Of a stretch of DNA of 64,000 nt, positions 36,132 to 45,612 are shown in pieces. Location: assembly GCF_900167415.1 (NCBI RefSeq), contig NZ_FUWU01000011.1, positions 1-64,000 of the forward strand, in the 5' to 3' direction. The notes under the pieces were generated by a model, which saw only the letters and a list, made by a program, of their open reading frames with translations, had not been told where the DNA came from and made no database searches. The translations under genes were made by a program, and so were the position numbers. Positions within the stretch are counted from its first letter, which is position 1; each line of letters opens with the position of its first letter. Origin of the DNA: Fibrobacter intestinalis (GTDB lineage Bacteria > Fibrobacterota > Fibrobacteria > Fibrobacterales > Fibrobacteraceae).

Positions 36132-37565
36132 ATGAAACATATCTTTCTCGTTGCGCCGGCTGCTGTCGGCATTGATCTGGCTTACGCCACAAAATCCGTT
36201 TTTGAAACCGTCCAAAAGGAATCCGCCTCTGCTGAAATGTGGGTTGCCGCTGAAAAAGTGCCCGCGATTCTCCAATCTGTCGAAGCGGATTCTGCTATGG
36301 AAGCCATTGTGGGGATTGTTCAGGAATCTTCTGCAGAGACGTTGGTCGTTGCCGGGGTTTCTTTTCAGGAAAGCGTCCGCGCGGAGCAAATAAATATGCT
36401 GTTGGCTGCGGCTCTTGATGCGGATGTCGTTCTCGTTGCGGATTCCGACGAGTCGGGAGCTCTTGTTGCTGCCGACTTTGCTCTGCAAAAAATTCGGGTG
36501 GCTTTTGTTTGTGCCGAGGGCGATTGCGCCCATGCGGAAGCGGTAAAGAAAATTCTGGACAATGAAACCGAGCATCGGATTTCCCAAGCGGAATTTCGTC
36601 GGAATCTGATTCGGTTGGCTTCGCACCATCTCAAACGGATCGTTCTTCCAGAAGGAGCCGAACCTCGTACGCTGAAGGCGGCAATAGAAGCTTACAATCG
36701 CAAAATCGCCATTCCCGTTTTGATTGCGAAAAAGGCCGATGTTGAAGCGGAAGCCGCCCGGCAGAACTTGACGATTCCCGATGGATTTGAAATCATTGAA
36801 CCGACTGCGGAATTGGCTGAAAAATATGTGCCGCTGCTGGTGGAACTTCGCAAAGCTAAAGGGATGACCGAAGAAAAAGCCCGAGAGACTCTTAAAGATT
36901 CGGTTTTCCTCGGTACGATGATGCTCAAGAAAAATGAAGTGGATGGGCTGGTTTCGGGTGCCGTCCATTCGACTGCTGATACGGTTCGTCCCGCCTTGCA
37001 GATTATCAAGTGCGCGCCTGGCGTCAAATCCATCAGTTCCGTATTTTTTGTGTGCCTCCCTTCGCAGACTTATGTGTTTGGCGATTGCGCAATCAACCTG
37101 AATCCGACCGATGAAGAACTCGCAGGCATTGCTATCCAGAGCTACGATACGGCCAAGGCTTTCGGTATTCCGGCTCGGGTCGCCATGCTCAGTTATGGCA
37201 CGGGAAAAAGCGGCAAGGGCGATGATGTGGAATTGGTCGTTAATGCGACGCAAAAAATTCGGGAAGCCCGCCCTGATATTCCTGTCGATGGACCGCTGCA
37301 ATACGACGCGGCTACCACGGAAGACGTTGCAAGGCTGAAGGCTCCAGAAAGCAAGGTAGCTGGCAAGGCGACTGTGTGCATTTTCCCCGATCTTTCGGCG
37401 GGAAACATCTGCTATAAGGCTGTCCAGCGTTCCGCTCCGGGAGTTATCGCCGTGGGGCCTATGCTTCAGGGACTTGCTAAACCCGTGAATGACCTTTCCC
37501 GCGGTGCGCTCGTCGAAGATATCGTATATACCATCGCTCTGACTTCGATTCAAGCACAGGCCTAA
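36132..37565 (+). CDS. pta: Phosphate acetyltransferase, short form
   Basis: 477 residues. It interconverts acetyl-CoA and acetyl phosphate. The C-terminal PTA_PTB domain (about 160-477) is complete: [76 protein letters not shown] and [17 protein letters not shown]. The N-terminal 150 residues resemble the AAA_26 and DRTGG region of long Pta proteins but have no P-loop; the whole is far shorter than the E. coli enzyme (714). ATG 36132 follows TCGGAG. Acetate kinase is not in the window. Confidence 0.88.
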   Translation: MKHIFLVAPAAVGIDLAYATKSVFETVQKESASAEMWVAAEKVPAILQSVEADSAMEAIVGIVQESSAETLVVAGVSFQESVRAEQINMLLAAALDADVVLVADSDESGALVAADFALQKIRVAFVCAEGDCAHAEAVKKILDNETEHRISQAEFRRNLIRLASHHLKRIVLPEGAEPRTLKAAIEAYNRKIAIPVLIAKKADVEAEAARQNLTIPDGFEIIEPTAELAEKYVPLLVELRKAKGMTEEKARETLKDSVFLGTMMLKKNEVDGLVSGAVHSTADTVRPALQIIKCAPGVKSISSVFFVCLPSQTYVFGDCAINLNPTDEELAGIAIQSYDTAKAFGIPARVAMLSYGTGKSGKGDDVELVVNATQKIREARPDIPVDGPLQYDAATTEDVARLKAPESKVAGKATVCIFPDLSAGNICYKAVQRSAPGVIAVGPMLQGLAKPVNDLSRGALVEDIVYTIALTSIQAQA

Positions 37566-37578
37566 TTCTTTTGCGCGG

Positions 37579-37605
37579 AAAGCGGGGTGGATGCTCCGCT
37601 TTTTT
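37579..37605 (+). terminator. Terminator after pta
   Basis: AAAGCGGGG (37579-37587), 6-base loop, CTCCGCTTT (37594-37602) with one G-T wobble, then TTTT. It lies 14 bases after the pta stop. Confidence 0.78.
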
Positions 37606-37761
37606 ACGCCAAAGTTTTTCATTTTGGCGTATTTTGCGTTTTTTCTGCTCATTTTCGTATTGATGCAGGATACAAGCCGTGCTTTAAAGGAAAAAAATTA
37701 TCCGTTTTTCGCCGTTTTAATATACTTTGGGGGTAAACCTACTCACCGAGGAGTTTTCGGA

Positions 37762-38568
37762 ATGAATTTTAAAATATTTGCCGCCGTTGCAGCCCTTTGT
37801 GTTGCCCCGTCTTTTGCCATTGTTGGAATCGGTTTTCATTACGCTCCGAATTTCGGTACTAGCATGGATGCGGTACAGAACGAACATTTGCTCGATTTGT
37901 CCGCGAGCAAAGACGAGTCTTCCCTCTCTCTCGGTTCGGTGGATTATCGCCACGGCTCCTTTAGCGGCGTTCAGGGATTCGGTATTAAAGTTTGGGTGGA
38001 CTTCCTTCCGATTATCGATGTGGAAGCGACTTATAATTTGCAGTGGGGTTCCTACAGTTCGACCCTGACTTTAAACGGTGCAGACGGTTCGGTAAAAGAA
38101 CAGGATATCGAATTGGAATTTGACGGGGTTCCTTTCGGCAAGGCTTCTCCGAAATTCATTGCGATGAACGGCGACCTTTCTATCACCTATCCGATCACGA
38201 GTCTTCCGATCATTCGACCCTATATCGGTGGCGGTATTACTTACTATCTCAGCACTCCGGTGATGACGACAAAATTCATCAAAAAATATACGGACCATCT
38301 TGATGGTGAACTTAAAACGGCATTCCTTGCAGGAACGATGACCGAAGATCAGATGAAACAGCTGGCTCATAATCTTTCCGAAGAATTGCAGGACGACGGA
38401 TTGAATACGAATTTGGGCGGACACATTCTTGTGGGTGTTCGCGCCAAGCTGCCGATTATTCCGATTGCGGCTTATGTGAATGGAAAGTATTATTTTGGTG
38501 TGGACTATGATTCTGCCGTTGACGCTTCTTCTTTTGTTTTGGAAGCCGGCGTAGGCTTTGCTCTTTAA
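37762..38568 (+). CDS. Outer-membrane beta-barrel protein, function unknown
   Basis: 268 residues from ATG 37762, preceded by GAGGAG; the frame runs further upstream without sense. Signal peptide MNFKIFAAVAALCVAPSFA. The mature protein is strand-rich with glycine and aromatic alternation (IVGIGFHYAPNFG, IRPYIGGGITYYL, LGGHILVGVRAKLPIIPIAAYVNGKYYFG) and ends ...VLEAGVGFAL, the pattern of small eight- to ten-stranded barrels. A charged insert (KFIKKYTDHLDGELKTAFLAG, about 170-205) probably forms a loop. It lies 14 bases upstream of the response regulator, so this envelope protein is probably co-transcribed with the two-component system. Confidence 0.65.
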   Translation: MNFKIFAAVAALCVAPSFAIVGIGFHYAPNFGTSMDAVQNEHLLDLSASKDESSLSLGSVDYRHGSFSGVQGFGIKVWVDFLPIIDVEATYNLQWGSYSSTLTLNGADGSVKEQDIELEFDGVPFGKASPKFIAMNGDLSITYPITSLPIIRPYIGGGITYYLSTPVMTTKFIKKYTDHLDGELKTAFLAGTMTEDQMKQLAHNLSEELQDDGLNTNLGGHILVGVRAKLPIIPIAAYVNGKYYFGVDYDSAVDASSFVLEAGVGFAL

Positions 38569-38582
38569 TCGTTGGAGTTTTC

Positions 38583-39296
38583 ATGGATAAAAAGAATTCA
38601 AATGTGACGATTCTCGTTATAGAAGACGAAATTGCGATTGCAGAAGGTCTTGTGGATCTTTTGGAATTTCAAGGCTATCGTGTAAAGCATGTCGCTGATG
38701 GCATTTCAGGTTTGGAAGAAGGTTTGAGCGGCAAATACGGGCTGATTCTTTTGGATTTGATGCTCCCCGGCATGGACGGCTTTACCGTTTGCGATAAAAT
38801 CCGCGAAAAGGACAAGGATATTCCGATTATCATTCTTTCGGCAAAAAATACCGACAAAGATATTATCGACGGGCTCAAATACGGAGCGGACGATTATGTT
38901 CCAAAGCCTTTTGCTGTCCCCATGCTGCTGGCTCGTATTTCTGCGGTTTTACGCCGTGCGCGCCAGACTATGGAAGGCGATGGCAAATTGGTCGCGGGGA
39001 ATCTCCGGGTGAATTTCCGGGAATACAGCGGTTTCCGCGGTTCCGAAAAATTGTCGTTCACGCGAAAGGAAATTGAAATTCTGGAATATCTGTGGAATAA
39101 TCGGGATCGTGCGGTTCCCCGGGCGGAATTGCTGAATAAAGTCTGGGGCTACGAAAACGCAGAATCGGTTGATACTCGAACCGTGGATATCCACATTACA
39201 AAGCTTCGCAAAAAAATTGAAGACGACCCGTCGCATCCGTGCCTGCTGGTCACATTCCGCGGCGAAGGCTATCAACTCAGAGAAACACCGGACTGA
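38583..39296 (+). CDS. OmpR/PhoB-family response regulator
   Basis: 237 residues. The receiver domain (9-125) has the acidic pair in VIEDE, phosphoacceptor Asp58 in LLDLMLPGMDG, Thr/Ser in LSAKNT and Lys in VPKPF. The winged-helix effector domain (about 135-233) has LSFTRKEIEILEYLWNN, VPRAELLNKVWG, DTRTVDIHITKLRKKIEDDP and TFRGEGYQL. It overlaps the kinase gene by 1 base (TGATG), so the pair is a cognate two-component system. The signal is unknown; the upstream barrel gene suggests an envelope cue. Confidence 0.92.
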   Translation: MDKKNSNVTILVIEDEIAIAEGLVDLLEFQGYRVKHVADGISGLEEGLSGKYGLILLDLMLPGMDGFTVCDKIREKDKDIPIIILSAKNTDKDIIDGLKYGADDYVPKPFAVPMLLARISAVLRRARQTMEGDGKLVAGNLRVNFREYSGFRGSEKLSFTRKEIEILEYLWNNRDRAVPRAELLNKVWGYENAESVDTRTVDIHITKLRKKIEDDPSHPCLLVTFRGEGYQLRETPD

Positions 39297-41098
39297 TGAA
39301 TCGGCTCAAGCTGATTTTCATCTTCTTGTTTTTGGTGATAGCGATTCCGGTCGCTATCCTTTTAGTTAATTCCTATCAGCATTTTGAAACGGAATCCCAA
39401 TACGCTTACAAGGAACAGGCGTATTTTATTTTGCAAATGCTGAATCAGCGTATTTACGATGATTTGGCTATCGAAGAGCAACGCTCGTATTCGGAATATC
39501 GTTTTATTCGGGCGGTTCCCATTATCGGCGGCGAGGAAGTCACCATTTCCAAGCTGGCGGAAATGCCCATTCGCAGTCATTATGGCGGCATGATCGGCTA
39601 TTTTCAGCTGGATCCGGACGGTGGAATGCACACACCTGTTTTGCCGGATGGGATTCTGGAAAAAATCCCCGTGGAAGATCGGGCGAAACGGGAAATCGTG
39701 CGGGACAGCATCCAGAATGTGCTGAAGCAATTGGATTTGCACAATGAAGGTTTGCGGCGGACGCAGGTGCAGGCCAGCACCCAAGACAGTTTGGATCGCC
39801 TTTATGGAAAAAATCTGAAACTCGCCGTCAAATTGAATGATTCCAAAAAATTCCAGCGGCGTTACGAGCAAAGTTCCCAAACGGAAAGTTTTCTTTTTGA
39901 TGTGGAATCGGCGAGAATTCTCCGCATTTCGGAAAACGGGCGGGAAGAAACCGAAGACGATTCTCTTCAGGTGCCCAATATCCTTGAAGTGGAAATCGAT
40001 CCTTTCCAGGCGACTCTTAACGAGAATTACATCGTCTATTATCGTAACGTGTGGAGAAACAACGAACAGTTTATCCAAGGTTATGCCGTGCGAGTCCGTC
40101 CTTACTTGGAAAATCTGGTCATCAATGAATTGCAGTTCAATCCGGCGGAACAGGGCATTTCCTTGGAATTTGGCACCAAGCAAAAACCCTTTGTGACTTT
40201 TGGTAGCAAAGCCAATTCCCGAGGTGTCTTGCTGGAAATCCCGCTGCAATTCCCTTTGAACGAAATGCTGCTTTCCGTTTATTTGACGGATGCGGGTTCC
40301 AGTCACAGCTGTTTCTTTTTGATTTTAATCGGTCTGGTGATGTTCACTGTCTTGGCGGGGGGATTTATCGCCGTTTTCCGTTCGACGAGGAGCCAGCTTC
40401 AGCTTGCCAACAAGCGGCAGGATTTTGTTTCGGCGGTAAGTCATGAATTGAAAACGCCGCTGACAGCGATTCGGATGTATGCGGAATTGCTGCAAAATTC
40501 CTGGGTCGCCAATGAAACAAAACGCCAGAAATATTACGGCTTAATTGTGGGCGAAACGGAAAGGCTTTCCCGGTTGATTCAGAACGTGTTGAACCTTTCC
40601 AAATTGGAACGCGGAAACTGGAACGTGCAATTCACCCGGATCAATCCCAAGACGATTCTCGATACTTTTGTTTCGACCTACACGCAAAACGTGGAAAAGA
40701 ACGGATTTGATTTGACGGTCACGAGCGATATTTGCAATATGCAGCTGACTTTGGATAAAGACGCCGTGATGCAAGTTCTGATGAATGTGGTGGACAATTC
40801 CCTCAAATTTGCGAGAAATTCTGCCTACAAGATGATTGCGCTGGAGTTGCGCGTTGCCGAAAACGATGTGTATTTTGTGGTTCGGGATTATGGACCCGGC
40901 ATTCCGCCCAAGGAAATGGAGCACGTCTTTGACGAGTTTTATCGGGTGGGTAACGAAATGACGCGTACGACGTCGGGAACGGGAATCGGCCTTTCTATGG
41001 TCAAAAAGCTTTGCGATAAGACCAATATGAAGGTGGAAATTGAAAATGCGAATCCCGGATTGCGGACAAAACTGCACTTGCCGATGCTGGATATTTAA
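39296..41098 (+). CDS. Sensor histidine kinase
   Basis: 600 residues. First membrane helix about 5-26, a long periplasmic sensor of about 310 residues of no family I recognise, second helix about 341-361 (FFLILIGLVMFTVLAGGF). The cytoplasmic part has HisKA with His383 in SHELKTPLTAIRMYAELL and a HATPase domain with DNSLKFARN (N box), DYGPGIPP (G1) and GTGIGLSMV (G2). It phosphorylates the regulator encoded just upstream. The start ATG 39296 overlaps the regulator stop. The large sensor domain is rich in charged residues and has few cysteines. Confidence 0.9.
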   Translation: MNRLKLIFIFLFLVIAIPVAILLVNSYQHFETESQYAYKEQAYFILQMLNQRIYDDLAIEEQRSYSEYRFIRAVPIIGGEEVTISKLAEMPIRSHYGGMIGYFQLDPDGGMHTPVLPDGILEKIPVEDRAKREIVRDSIQNVLKQLDLHNEGLRRTQVQASTQDSLDRLYGKNLKLAVKLNDSKKFQRRYEQSSQTESFLFDVESARILRISENGREETEDDSLQVPNILEVEIDPFQATLNENYIVYYRNVWRNNEQFIQGYAVRVRPYLENLVINELQFNPAEQGISLEFGTKQKPFVTFGSKANSRGVLLEIPLQFPLNEMLLSVYLTDAGSSHSCFFLILIGLVMFTVLAGGFIAVFRSTRSQLQLANKRQDFVSAVSHELKTPLTAIRMYAELLQNSWVANETKRQKYYGLIVGETERLSRLIQNVLNLSKLERGNWNVQFTRINPKTILDTFVSTYTQNVEKNGFDLTVTSDICNMQLTLDKDAVMQVLMNVVDNSLKFARNSAYKMIALELRVAENDVYFVVRDYGPGIPPKEMEHVFDEFYRVGNEMTRTTSGTGIGLSMVKKLCDKTNMKVEIENANPGLRTKLHLPMLDI

Positions 41099-41345
41099 GA
41101 CCGGCATTTAGACGTGAACGAACTTTATCGGCGAGCCTTTGAAGAGAATGCTTCGGCATTTCTGCGGCCAGAGAGAATGTTTTGTCTTCGGAATTGTAAT
41201 TCTGTTTTTTGTTAATGAATGTCCGTTTATCTTGGCCGAAGACCTTTTAAGAATCAAAAAAATCCAGCAAACATTTTATCTCAAAATGGTTATACCTTTG
41301 TCGCCCATCTTTTTTTAAATTTCCAAGCAGAAAAGCGAGGCTCTT

Positions 41346-42695
41346 ATGACAAAGGAAGACATTCTCGAAAACCCGGACAACTACGATCTTTCCATTGAAA
41401 CCGTTGGCAAAGGCACTTTGGTTTCCCCGATGAAAGGACTGAAATTCGTTGACGACAGCAAACGCGTCAGTTTGGCAACGGATGTGGAGTCCTTGGAAAA
41501 ATTTGTCCATTCGAGCAAAGGAATTCCTTCGCTGGAAGCGGCGGGACCTCGCGAAATGATTTATCATGACCCGTCTTGGACTCGGGCGGCGATTGTCACT
41601 TGTGGCGGGCTTTGCCCCGGTTTGAACAATGTGATTAAAAGCCTTGTTCGTGTTCTGTGGTTTGATTATGGCGTGCGCAATATCTTCGGCATTCCTTACG
41701 GATATCGCGGATTGAATCCGGATTATGGATACGCTCCCAAGATTTTGGATCCGGACATTGTCGATAATATCCAGGAAGACGGCGGCACGATTTTGGGCAG
41801 TTCCCGTGGCGAACAAAGTTCTGAAGTGATGGTGGATACGCTCATGCGCTTGAACATCAATATGCTTTTTTGCATTGGCGGGGACGGTACTCTTCGGGGA
41901 GCCCGTGATATCGCTAAAGAAGTCAAGCGCCGTCATCAGCCGATTTCGGTGATAGGCATTCCTAAAACCATTGACAACGATTTGAATTTGGTGGACCGGA
42001 CGTTCGGCTTTGAAACCGCTGTTTTGGCCGCTTGTGCAGTCATCAATAGTGCGCATTGTGAAGCGAATGGTGCTTACAATGGGCTTGGACTTGTCAAGCT
42101 GATGGGAAGGGATTCGGGATTTATTGCTGCCGATGCCGCTTTGGCTACGACCGTTGTGAACTTTTGCCTGATTCCCGAAGTTCCTTTTAAATTAGAGGGT
42201 GAAGGCGGGCTGTTTAACGCTTTGGAAAATCGCTATGCCATCGGCAAAACGCACGCCGTTGTTGTCGTCGCCGAAGGTGCGGGACAGCATTTGTTCAAAG
42301 GTCTTCCGCAAAGAAAGGATGCTTCGGGAAATATCCTCAAATACGATATCGGCGACTATCTGGTGGAAAAAATCGATGAGCATTTCAAAAAAATCGGAAT
42401 GGAAATCAACATCAAATATTTTGACCCAAGTTACACGGTCCGCAGTATTCCCGCCAAAGGAACCGATGCCATTTTTTGTCATCAGCTTGCAGAAAATGCC
42501 GTCCATGCGGGGATGGCTGGCAAAACGAATATGGTCGTGGGCAGCATGAATGGAAAATTTACGCATGTTCCTATCGACTTTGCTGTCAGCGAACGCCGTA
42601 AAATCAAGCCCGATAGCCCGCTTTGGCACGCCGTTCTCGGCTCTACTCGGCAATTGGATTACTTTAACGGAAAACAAAAACGTAAAAAGCAATAA
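41346..42695 (+). CDS. pfkA: 6-phosphofructokinase, ATP-type of the plant/kinetoplastid-like group
   Basis: 449 residues. GGDGT at 178-182 has Gly at the position that is Asp in pyrophosphate-using enzymes, predicting ATP as phosphate donor. The catalytic loop PKTIDNDLNLVDRTFGFET has Lys where classical bacterial PfkA has Gly, as in the long PFKs of plants and trypanosomes. Also seen are VTCGGLCPGLNNVI, GRDSGFIAA and DPSYTVRSIPA. An N-terminal leader of about 75 residues precedes the catalytic core. GCGAGG precedes the ATG. It stands alone after a 248-base intergenic region in which I see no clear site. Confidence 0.88.
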   Translation: MTKEDILENPDNYDLSIETVGKGTLVSPMKGLKFVDDSKRVSLATDVESLEKFVHSSKGIPSLEAAGPREMIYHDPSWTRAAIVTCGGLCPGLNNVIKSLVRVLWFDYGVRNIFGIPYGYRGLNPDYGYAPKILDPDIVDNIQEDGGTILGSSRGEQSSEVMVDTLMRLNINMLFCIGGDGTLRGARDIAKEVKRRHQPISVIGIPKTIDNDLNLVDRTFGFETAVLAACAVINSAHCEANGAYNGLGLVKLMGRDSGFIAADAALATTVVNFCLIPEVPFKLEGEGGLFNALENRYAIGKTHAVVVVAEGAGQHLFKGLPQRKDASGNILKYDIGDYLVEKIDEHFKKIGMEINIKYFDPSYTVRSIPAKGTDAIFCHQLAENAVHAGMAGKTNMVVGSMNGKFTHVPIDFAVSERRKIKPDSPLWHAVLGSTRQLDYFNGKQKRKKQ

Positions 42696-42739
42696 ATCGT
42701 AACAAACAAGCGGACAAAGATTTTTAATTTATAGCTACT

Positions 42740-42883
42740 ATGCTCAAGAAAGAAGAAAAAGTCATCATCCGCACAGCTCTTATGGAGTATCGCAACCTTC
42801 TTTTTAAGGCATTCCATGGAACTGAAGAAGAAAAAAGCCGGATTGCTTCGGTGAACAAGCTTCTTCAGACTTGGAAAATCTAG
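42740..42883 (+). CDS. Possible small protein of 47 residues
   Basis: Frame from ATG 42740 to TAG: highly charged, predicted mostly helical (MLKKEEKVIIRTALMEYRNL, then HGTEEEKSRIASVNKLLQTW). It fills the 199-base gap between pfkA and the next gene and would end 12 bases before that gene's ATG. Codon choice looks like its neighbours. The ribosome-binding site is weak. I do not recognise it; it could also be chance. Confidence 0.45.
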   Translation: MLKKEEKVIIRTALMEYRNLLFKAFHGTEEEKSRIASVNKLLQTWKI

Positions 42884-42894
42884 CCGGGAAAGCG

Positions 42895-43641
42895 ATGTTT
42901 CGCATTGTTGTTTGCCTTTTTTTGCTGGCGGGAATCGCTCTTGCCAACAAAGATTTGGAAACGGGAAATTATTGGTTTGATAACCGAGCGCAAAATTCCA
43001 AAAACGACCATGCGGATTCTTCCATTGTTGAAAAGATGATCAACGCTTATAAACGTGCGCTGAAAGATTCTTCGGTGCAAGAAAAAGCGGCAGAGCGTCT
43101 TTTGTATGCCTATTATTTTAAGGGCTGTTATGCGGTTTCGGATCACAAGACCCGTTTGAAGCTTTTTGCCGAATCCAAAAAATTCGGCGAAGAAATGTAT
43201 GCGAAATACCCGAAAAACAAGGTTATCATTTCGCTTTATGCTCAAAATCTTTCGCTGTGGGCGAACGAATATGGAGCGTTTCAGGCGGTTAAAGAAGGCA
43301 TTGCCAAAAAAGTGCGGGATCTTTCCACAGAAGCGGAAAACTGGCAGTTTTTGGGACGAGCGCATCAGTTGCTCCCTTACATTCCCATTCTTTTGAACTG
43401 GCCCGATAAAGATCTGGCAGATAAGTATTTAGTGATGGCGCATCAAAAAGAACCGGAGGACATCAATACGATGCTCTTTATTGCGGAATTGCGAACGGAC
43501 CAAAAGCGTTATCAGGAAGCTTTGCAAATGGTCGAAGAAGCTTTAAAACGCGGAGTTCGCCCGACGTTTGTCGTCGAAGACAAGCGAACCCGCTGGAAAT
43601 TGAAAAATCTTCGCCAGAAAATCAAAGAAAAGATGGAATAA
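42895..43641 (+). CDS. Secreted TPR-like protein, function unknown
   Basis: 248 residues. Signal peptide about 1-17 (FRIVVCLFLLAGIALA). The mature part is helical with repeat-like pairs of helices: IVEKMINAYKRALKDSSVQEKAAERLLYAYYF, then helices near KNKVIISLYAQNLSLWANEYGAF, WQFLGRAHQLLPYIPIL and EDINTMLFIAELRTDQKRYQEALQMVEEALKRG, the last being a good TPR match. The layout recalls TatT-like periplasmic TPR proteins. ATG 42895 was chosen over an upstream TTG because it gives a clean signal sequence. Confidence 0.6.
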   Translation: MFRIVVCLFLLAGIALANKDLETGNYWFDNRAQNSKNDHADSSIVEKMINAYKRALKDSSVQEKAAERLLYAYYFKGCYAVSDHKTRLKLFAESKKFGEEMYAKYPKNKVIISLYAQNLSLWANEYGAFQAVKEGIAKKVRDLSTEAENWQFLGRAHQLLPYIPILLNWPDKDLADKYLVMAHQKEPEDINTMLFIAELRTDQKRYQEALQMVEEALKRGVRPTFVVEDKRTRWKLKNLRQKIKEKME

Positions 43642-43745
43642 GGCTGAAGTCGGAAGACCGCCCTAACTGCCGACAAGTCGCCCTTTCTTATTTTCACTAG
43701 CCCTTTGGTGGATAAGGTGGCGACAGAGCTTCCCCTTGTTAGACT

Positions 43746-45023
43746 TTATTCAATCGACGGATAGGATTCCTGATCCGAAATGGCTTCGTCCAAATCCTTC
43801 AACGGGAACTTCAAAAGGGCTTCCCAATTCGCCACATACAGGGTGTCACCGACGGCAACCATATCAAAAGAAGCGTCGCGAACAAGGCAACTTAGGTGGG
43901 AACACAAGTTGCCAAAAACCCATCGCCAGCCCTTTTCCTCATTTCCATAGGGTTCTCCATAGTCACCCATGTAAACATAAGGTGCCGCATTACTACCTGC
44001 AACAAACAAATGTTTTCCATCCGACGCCAAGGAAAAACGGTTAAACGGACCGCTCTTATAAACTCTATGCCCACGATAGGGGTCGGCAAAAGGGTCCGTC
44101 GTGTCAATAGTCTCGTCGTAGGTCTCAATGACGCTGTCTATAGGGTTCCACAAGTCCAATGCTTCGTCATATTCAAGGATGCTGGTAGAAGAATATTGAC
44201 CTATAACATAGATTTTACCCTTATGCACTACGATGTCCATGACAATCTCTGTCGTATCATTTTCATCAAGCCATGTTGCCCAACTAGGGTATGGATATTT
44301 CGCCATCTTTTTCCAGCTGCCGTCATAGCGCCACATGCCACGGGCACCGCTAATCGTGTACAACTTGCCATTTAGCTCAACCCCCTTGTGGAACTGCATC
44401 GGGTTTTCCTTGGGCGAATCGTAGTTATACGTGATATCCACCCATCCGGTATCCGTCTGCATTTTCATCGCAAGCTTTATGGTTTCGTTGCGCTTATCGG
44501 TACGGTCCTCGAAGCCGGCAAGGCATACAACGGGGCGGCCTTGGTAAATGGCAATTCCATAGACGTTGTACAAACCGAGCGAATCAAATGGGTGCGCATA
44601 TATCACGTCCCATGTACTGCGATCGAAATCGTACTTCAGAACCTTGCCGCTAAGCTGGGTCCCGGCATAAAGGCCGGTGGAGTCCCCGTACACGTAACGA
44701 ATCCACTCGGAACTGACAAGTGCGTCCCAATGAGTCGATCCGATCTTCGAGGCGAACACCCTTGGGGTATTGGTGCCAGGCTCCAGGGAAGTATACTCGT
44801 TGCTGGACCAGTAATCGTCAACCAGAACAATCCTGTCGCCGACATGATAAATAGATTTCAGGCCTCCAAACGACTTGGATTCGTCTAGCACCGGGATGAA
44901 ATCCCCCTTGCGCCAGCCAAAATCCGGATCGAATTCTTTCTCTCTGTAGGCCTGCGTTACCGAAGATTCGTCGAAACAGGCGAACAGAAGCAACGCCAAA
45001 AGGAAAATGCACAGATTCTTCAT
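43746..45023 (-). CDS. Lipoprotein with beta-propeller-like repeats
   Basis: 425 residues. MKNLCIFLLALLLFACFDES has a lipobox ending at Cys16. The rest is strand-rich with spaced repeats of the type V(V/G)LNGKLYTISGARGMWRYDG, VVHKGKIYVIGQYSSTSILEYD, SLASDGKHLFVAGSNAAPYVY and VAVGDTLYVANWEALLKF, each a four-strand blade pattern as in kelch or similar propellers. GGAGG precedes the ATG. It starts 1 base after the stop of the small gene upstream (TGACATG), so translation is coupled. Base composition and style look slightly different from the surrounding genes, but no mobile element is near. Confidence 0.65.
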   Translation of the reverse strand: MKNLCIFLLALLLFACFDESSVTQAYREKEFDPDFGWRKGDFIPVLDESKSFGGLKSIYHVGDRIVLVDDYWSSNEYTSLEPGTNTPRVFASKIGSTHWDALVSSEWIRYVYGDSTGLYAGTQLSGKVLKYDFDRSTWDVIYAHPFDSLGLYNVYGIAIYQGRPVVCLAGFEDRTDKRNETIKLAMKMQTDTGWVDITYNYDSPKENPMQFHKGVELNGKLYTISGARGMWRYDGSWKKMAKYPYPSWATWLDENDTTEIVMDIVVHKGKIYVIGQYSSTSILEYDEALDLWNPIDSVIETYDETIDTTDPFADPYRGHRVYKSGPFNRFSLASDGKHLFVAGSNAAPYVYMGDYGEPYGNEEKGWRWVFGNLCSHLSCLVRDASFDMVAVGDTLYVANWEALLKFPLKDLDEAISDQESYPSIE

Positions 45024-45024
45024 G

Positions 45025-45345
45025 TCAAATCCTCCATACATACTGGAGATTCAAGAGACTGGGCGCATCGTATGCCTTGCATTCTTCAACGGAAGGTGCT
45101 TTCCCGAAAATCACATTTCCTTCGGAAACAAGCAACGCAATTCCGCAGACGGTTTTGTCGAAGGGACTCCAGTCTGTCAAATGAAGCCCAACATTCTCAC
45201 AAACATTGTAAGGCAAATAAGTCTCGTCATAAGGAACATTCCATTGAACTTCTTCTGTAATTTTTGAAGGATAATTATTAAAAGATTTTACGGCGTCATT
45301 ATAATCCGTTTCTGCAAAAGCTGTTGCAGAAAACAATGCGAACAA
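45025..45345 (-). CDS. Small secreted protein, start codon uncertain
   Basis: About 106 residues. The N-terminus LFALFSATAFA-ETDYND looks like the end of a signal peptide, but starting at TTG 45345 leaves it too short and without a basic residue. Reading back in frame gives K-A-R-L-L before it, preceded by ATA at 45358-45360, then no usual start before an in-frame stop. Either an ATA/TTG initiates or an original ATG has mutated. The mature part has three Cys (NVCENVG, TVCGIALL, EECKAYD) and many aromatic residues. It is coupled to the propeller lipoprotein gene. Function unknown. Confidence 0.5.
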   Translation of the reverse strand: MFALFSATAFAETDYNDAVKSFNNYPSKITEEVQWNVPYDETYLPYNVCENVGLHLTDWSPFDKTVCGIALLVSEGNVIFGKAPSVEECKAYDAPSLLNLQYVWRI

Positions 45346-45612
45346 TAATCTTGCTTTTATAAAGCATTCTCGTTAAAAAATGAAAAGTTACTGTAAATTT
45401 TAATAAGTTATAAAATCGTTCCAGCTTTGTCGATGTTAAGTCGTTAAAAATGACGGTTGCTAACAAAAAAATGCTTCAAAATTCTTTCATAAAGTCGCAA
45501 TTATGTGAGTGTGATTAACAGAGGCTTGGCGCATTTCAGATGCGCAAGAGCGACTACACTGAACATACTTGCGTAAGGAATGAGGCGGTCACTTTCACCT
45601 AGCCACTACCCA
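45346..45612. other. AT-rich intergenic region without a gene
   Basis: 267 bases between the small secreted-protein gene and the end of rarA. No frame with a start and ribosome-binding site. It should hold the promoter of the minus-strand pair. At its rarA end, 45599-45621, there is a CTAGCCACTACCCACTAATAA stretch resembling, in reverse complement, the TTAG-rich stretch at 61590-61655. Confidence 0.5.

Noticed and set aside
41099-41345. Possible small RNA or riboswitch before pfkA
   Set aside because: The 247-base gap is AT-rich with only short weak hairpins and no motif I could name.
41346-42695. Pyrophosphate-dependent phosphofructokinase
   Set aside because: The donor-specifying residue is Gly in GGDGT; pyrophosphate enzymes have Asp there. 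The Lys in PKTIDND alone is not decisive.
43896-44888. Plus-strand frames opposite the propeller lipoprotein
   Set aside because: The minus-strand gene has a lipobox, GGAGG and regular blade repeats; the plus frames have none of these.
43746-45345. Horizontally acquired island around the propeller lipoprotein
   Set aside because: The genes look slightly different in style, but there are no integrase, repeats or tRNA, and composition was not computed.
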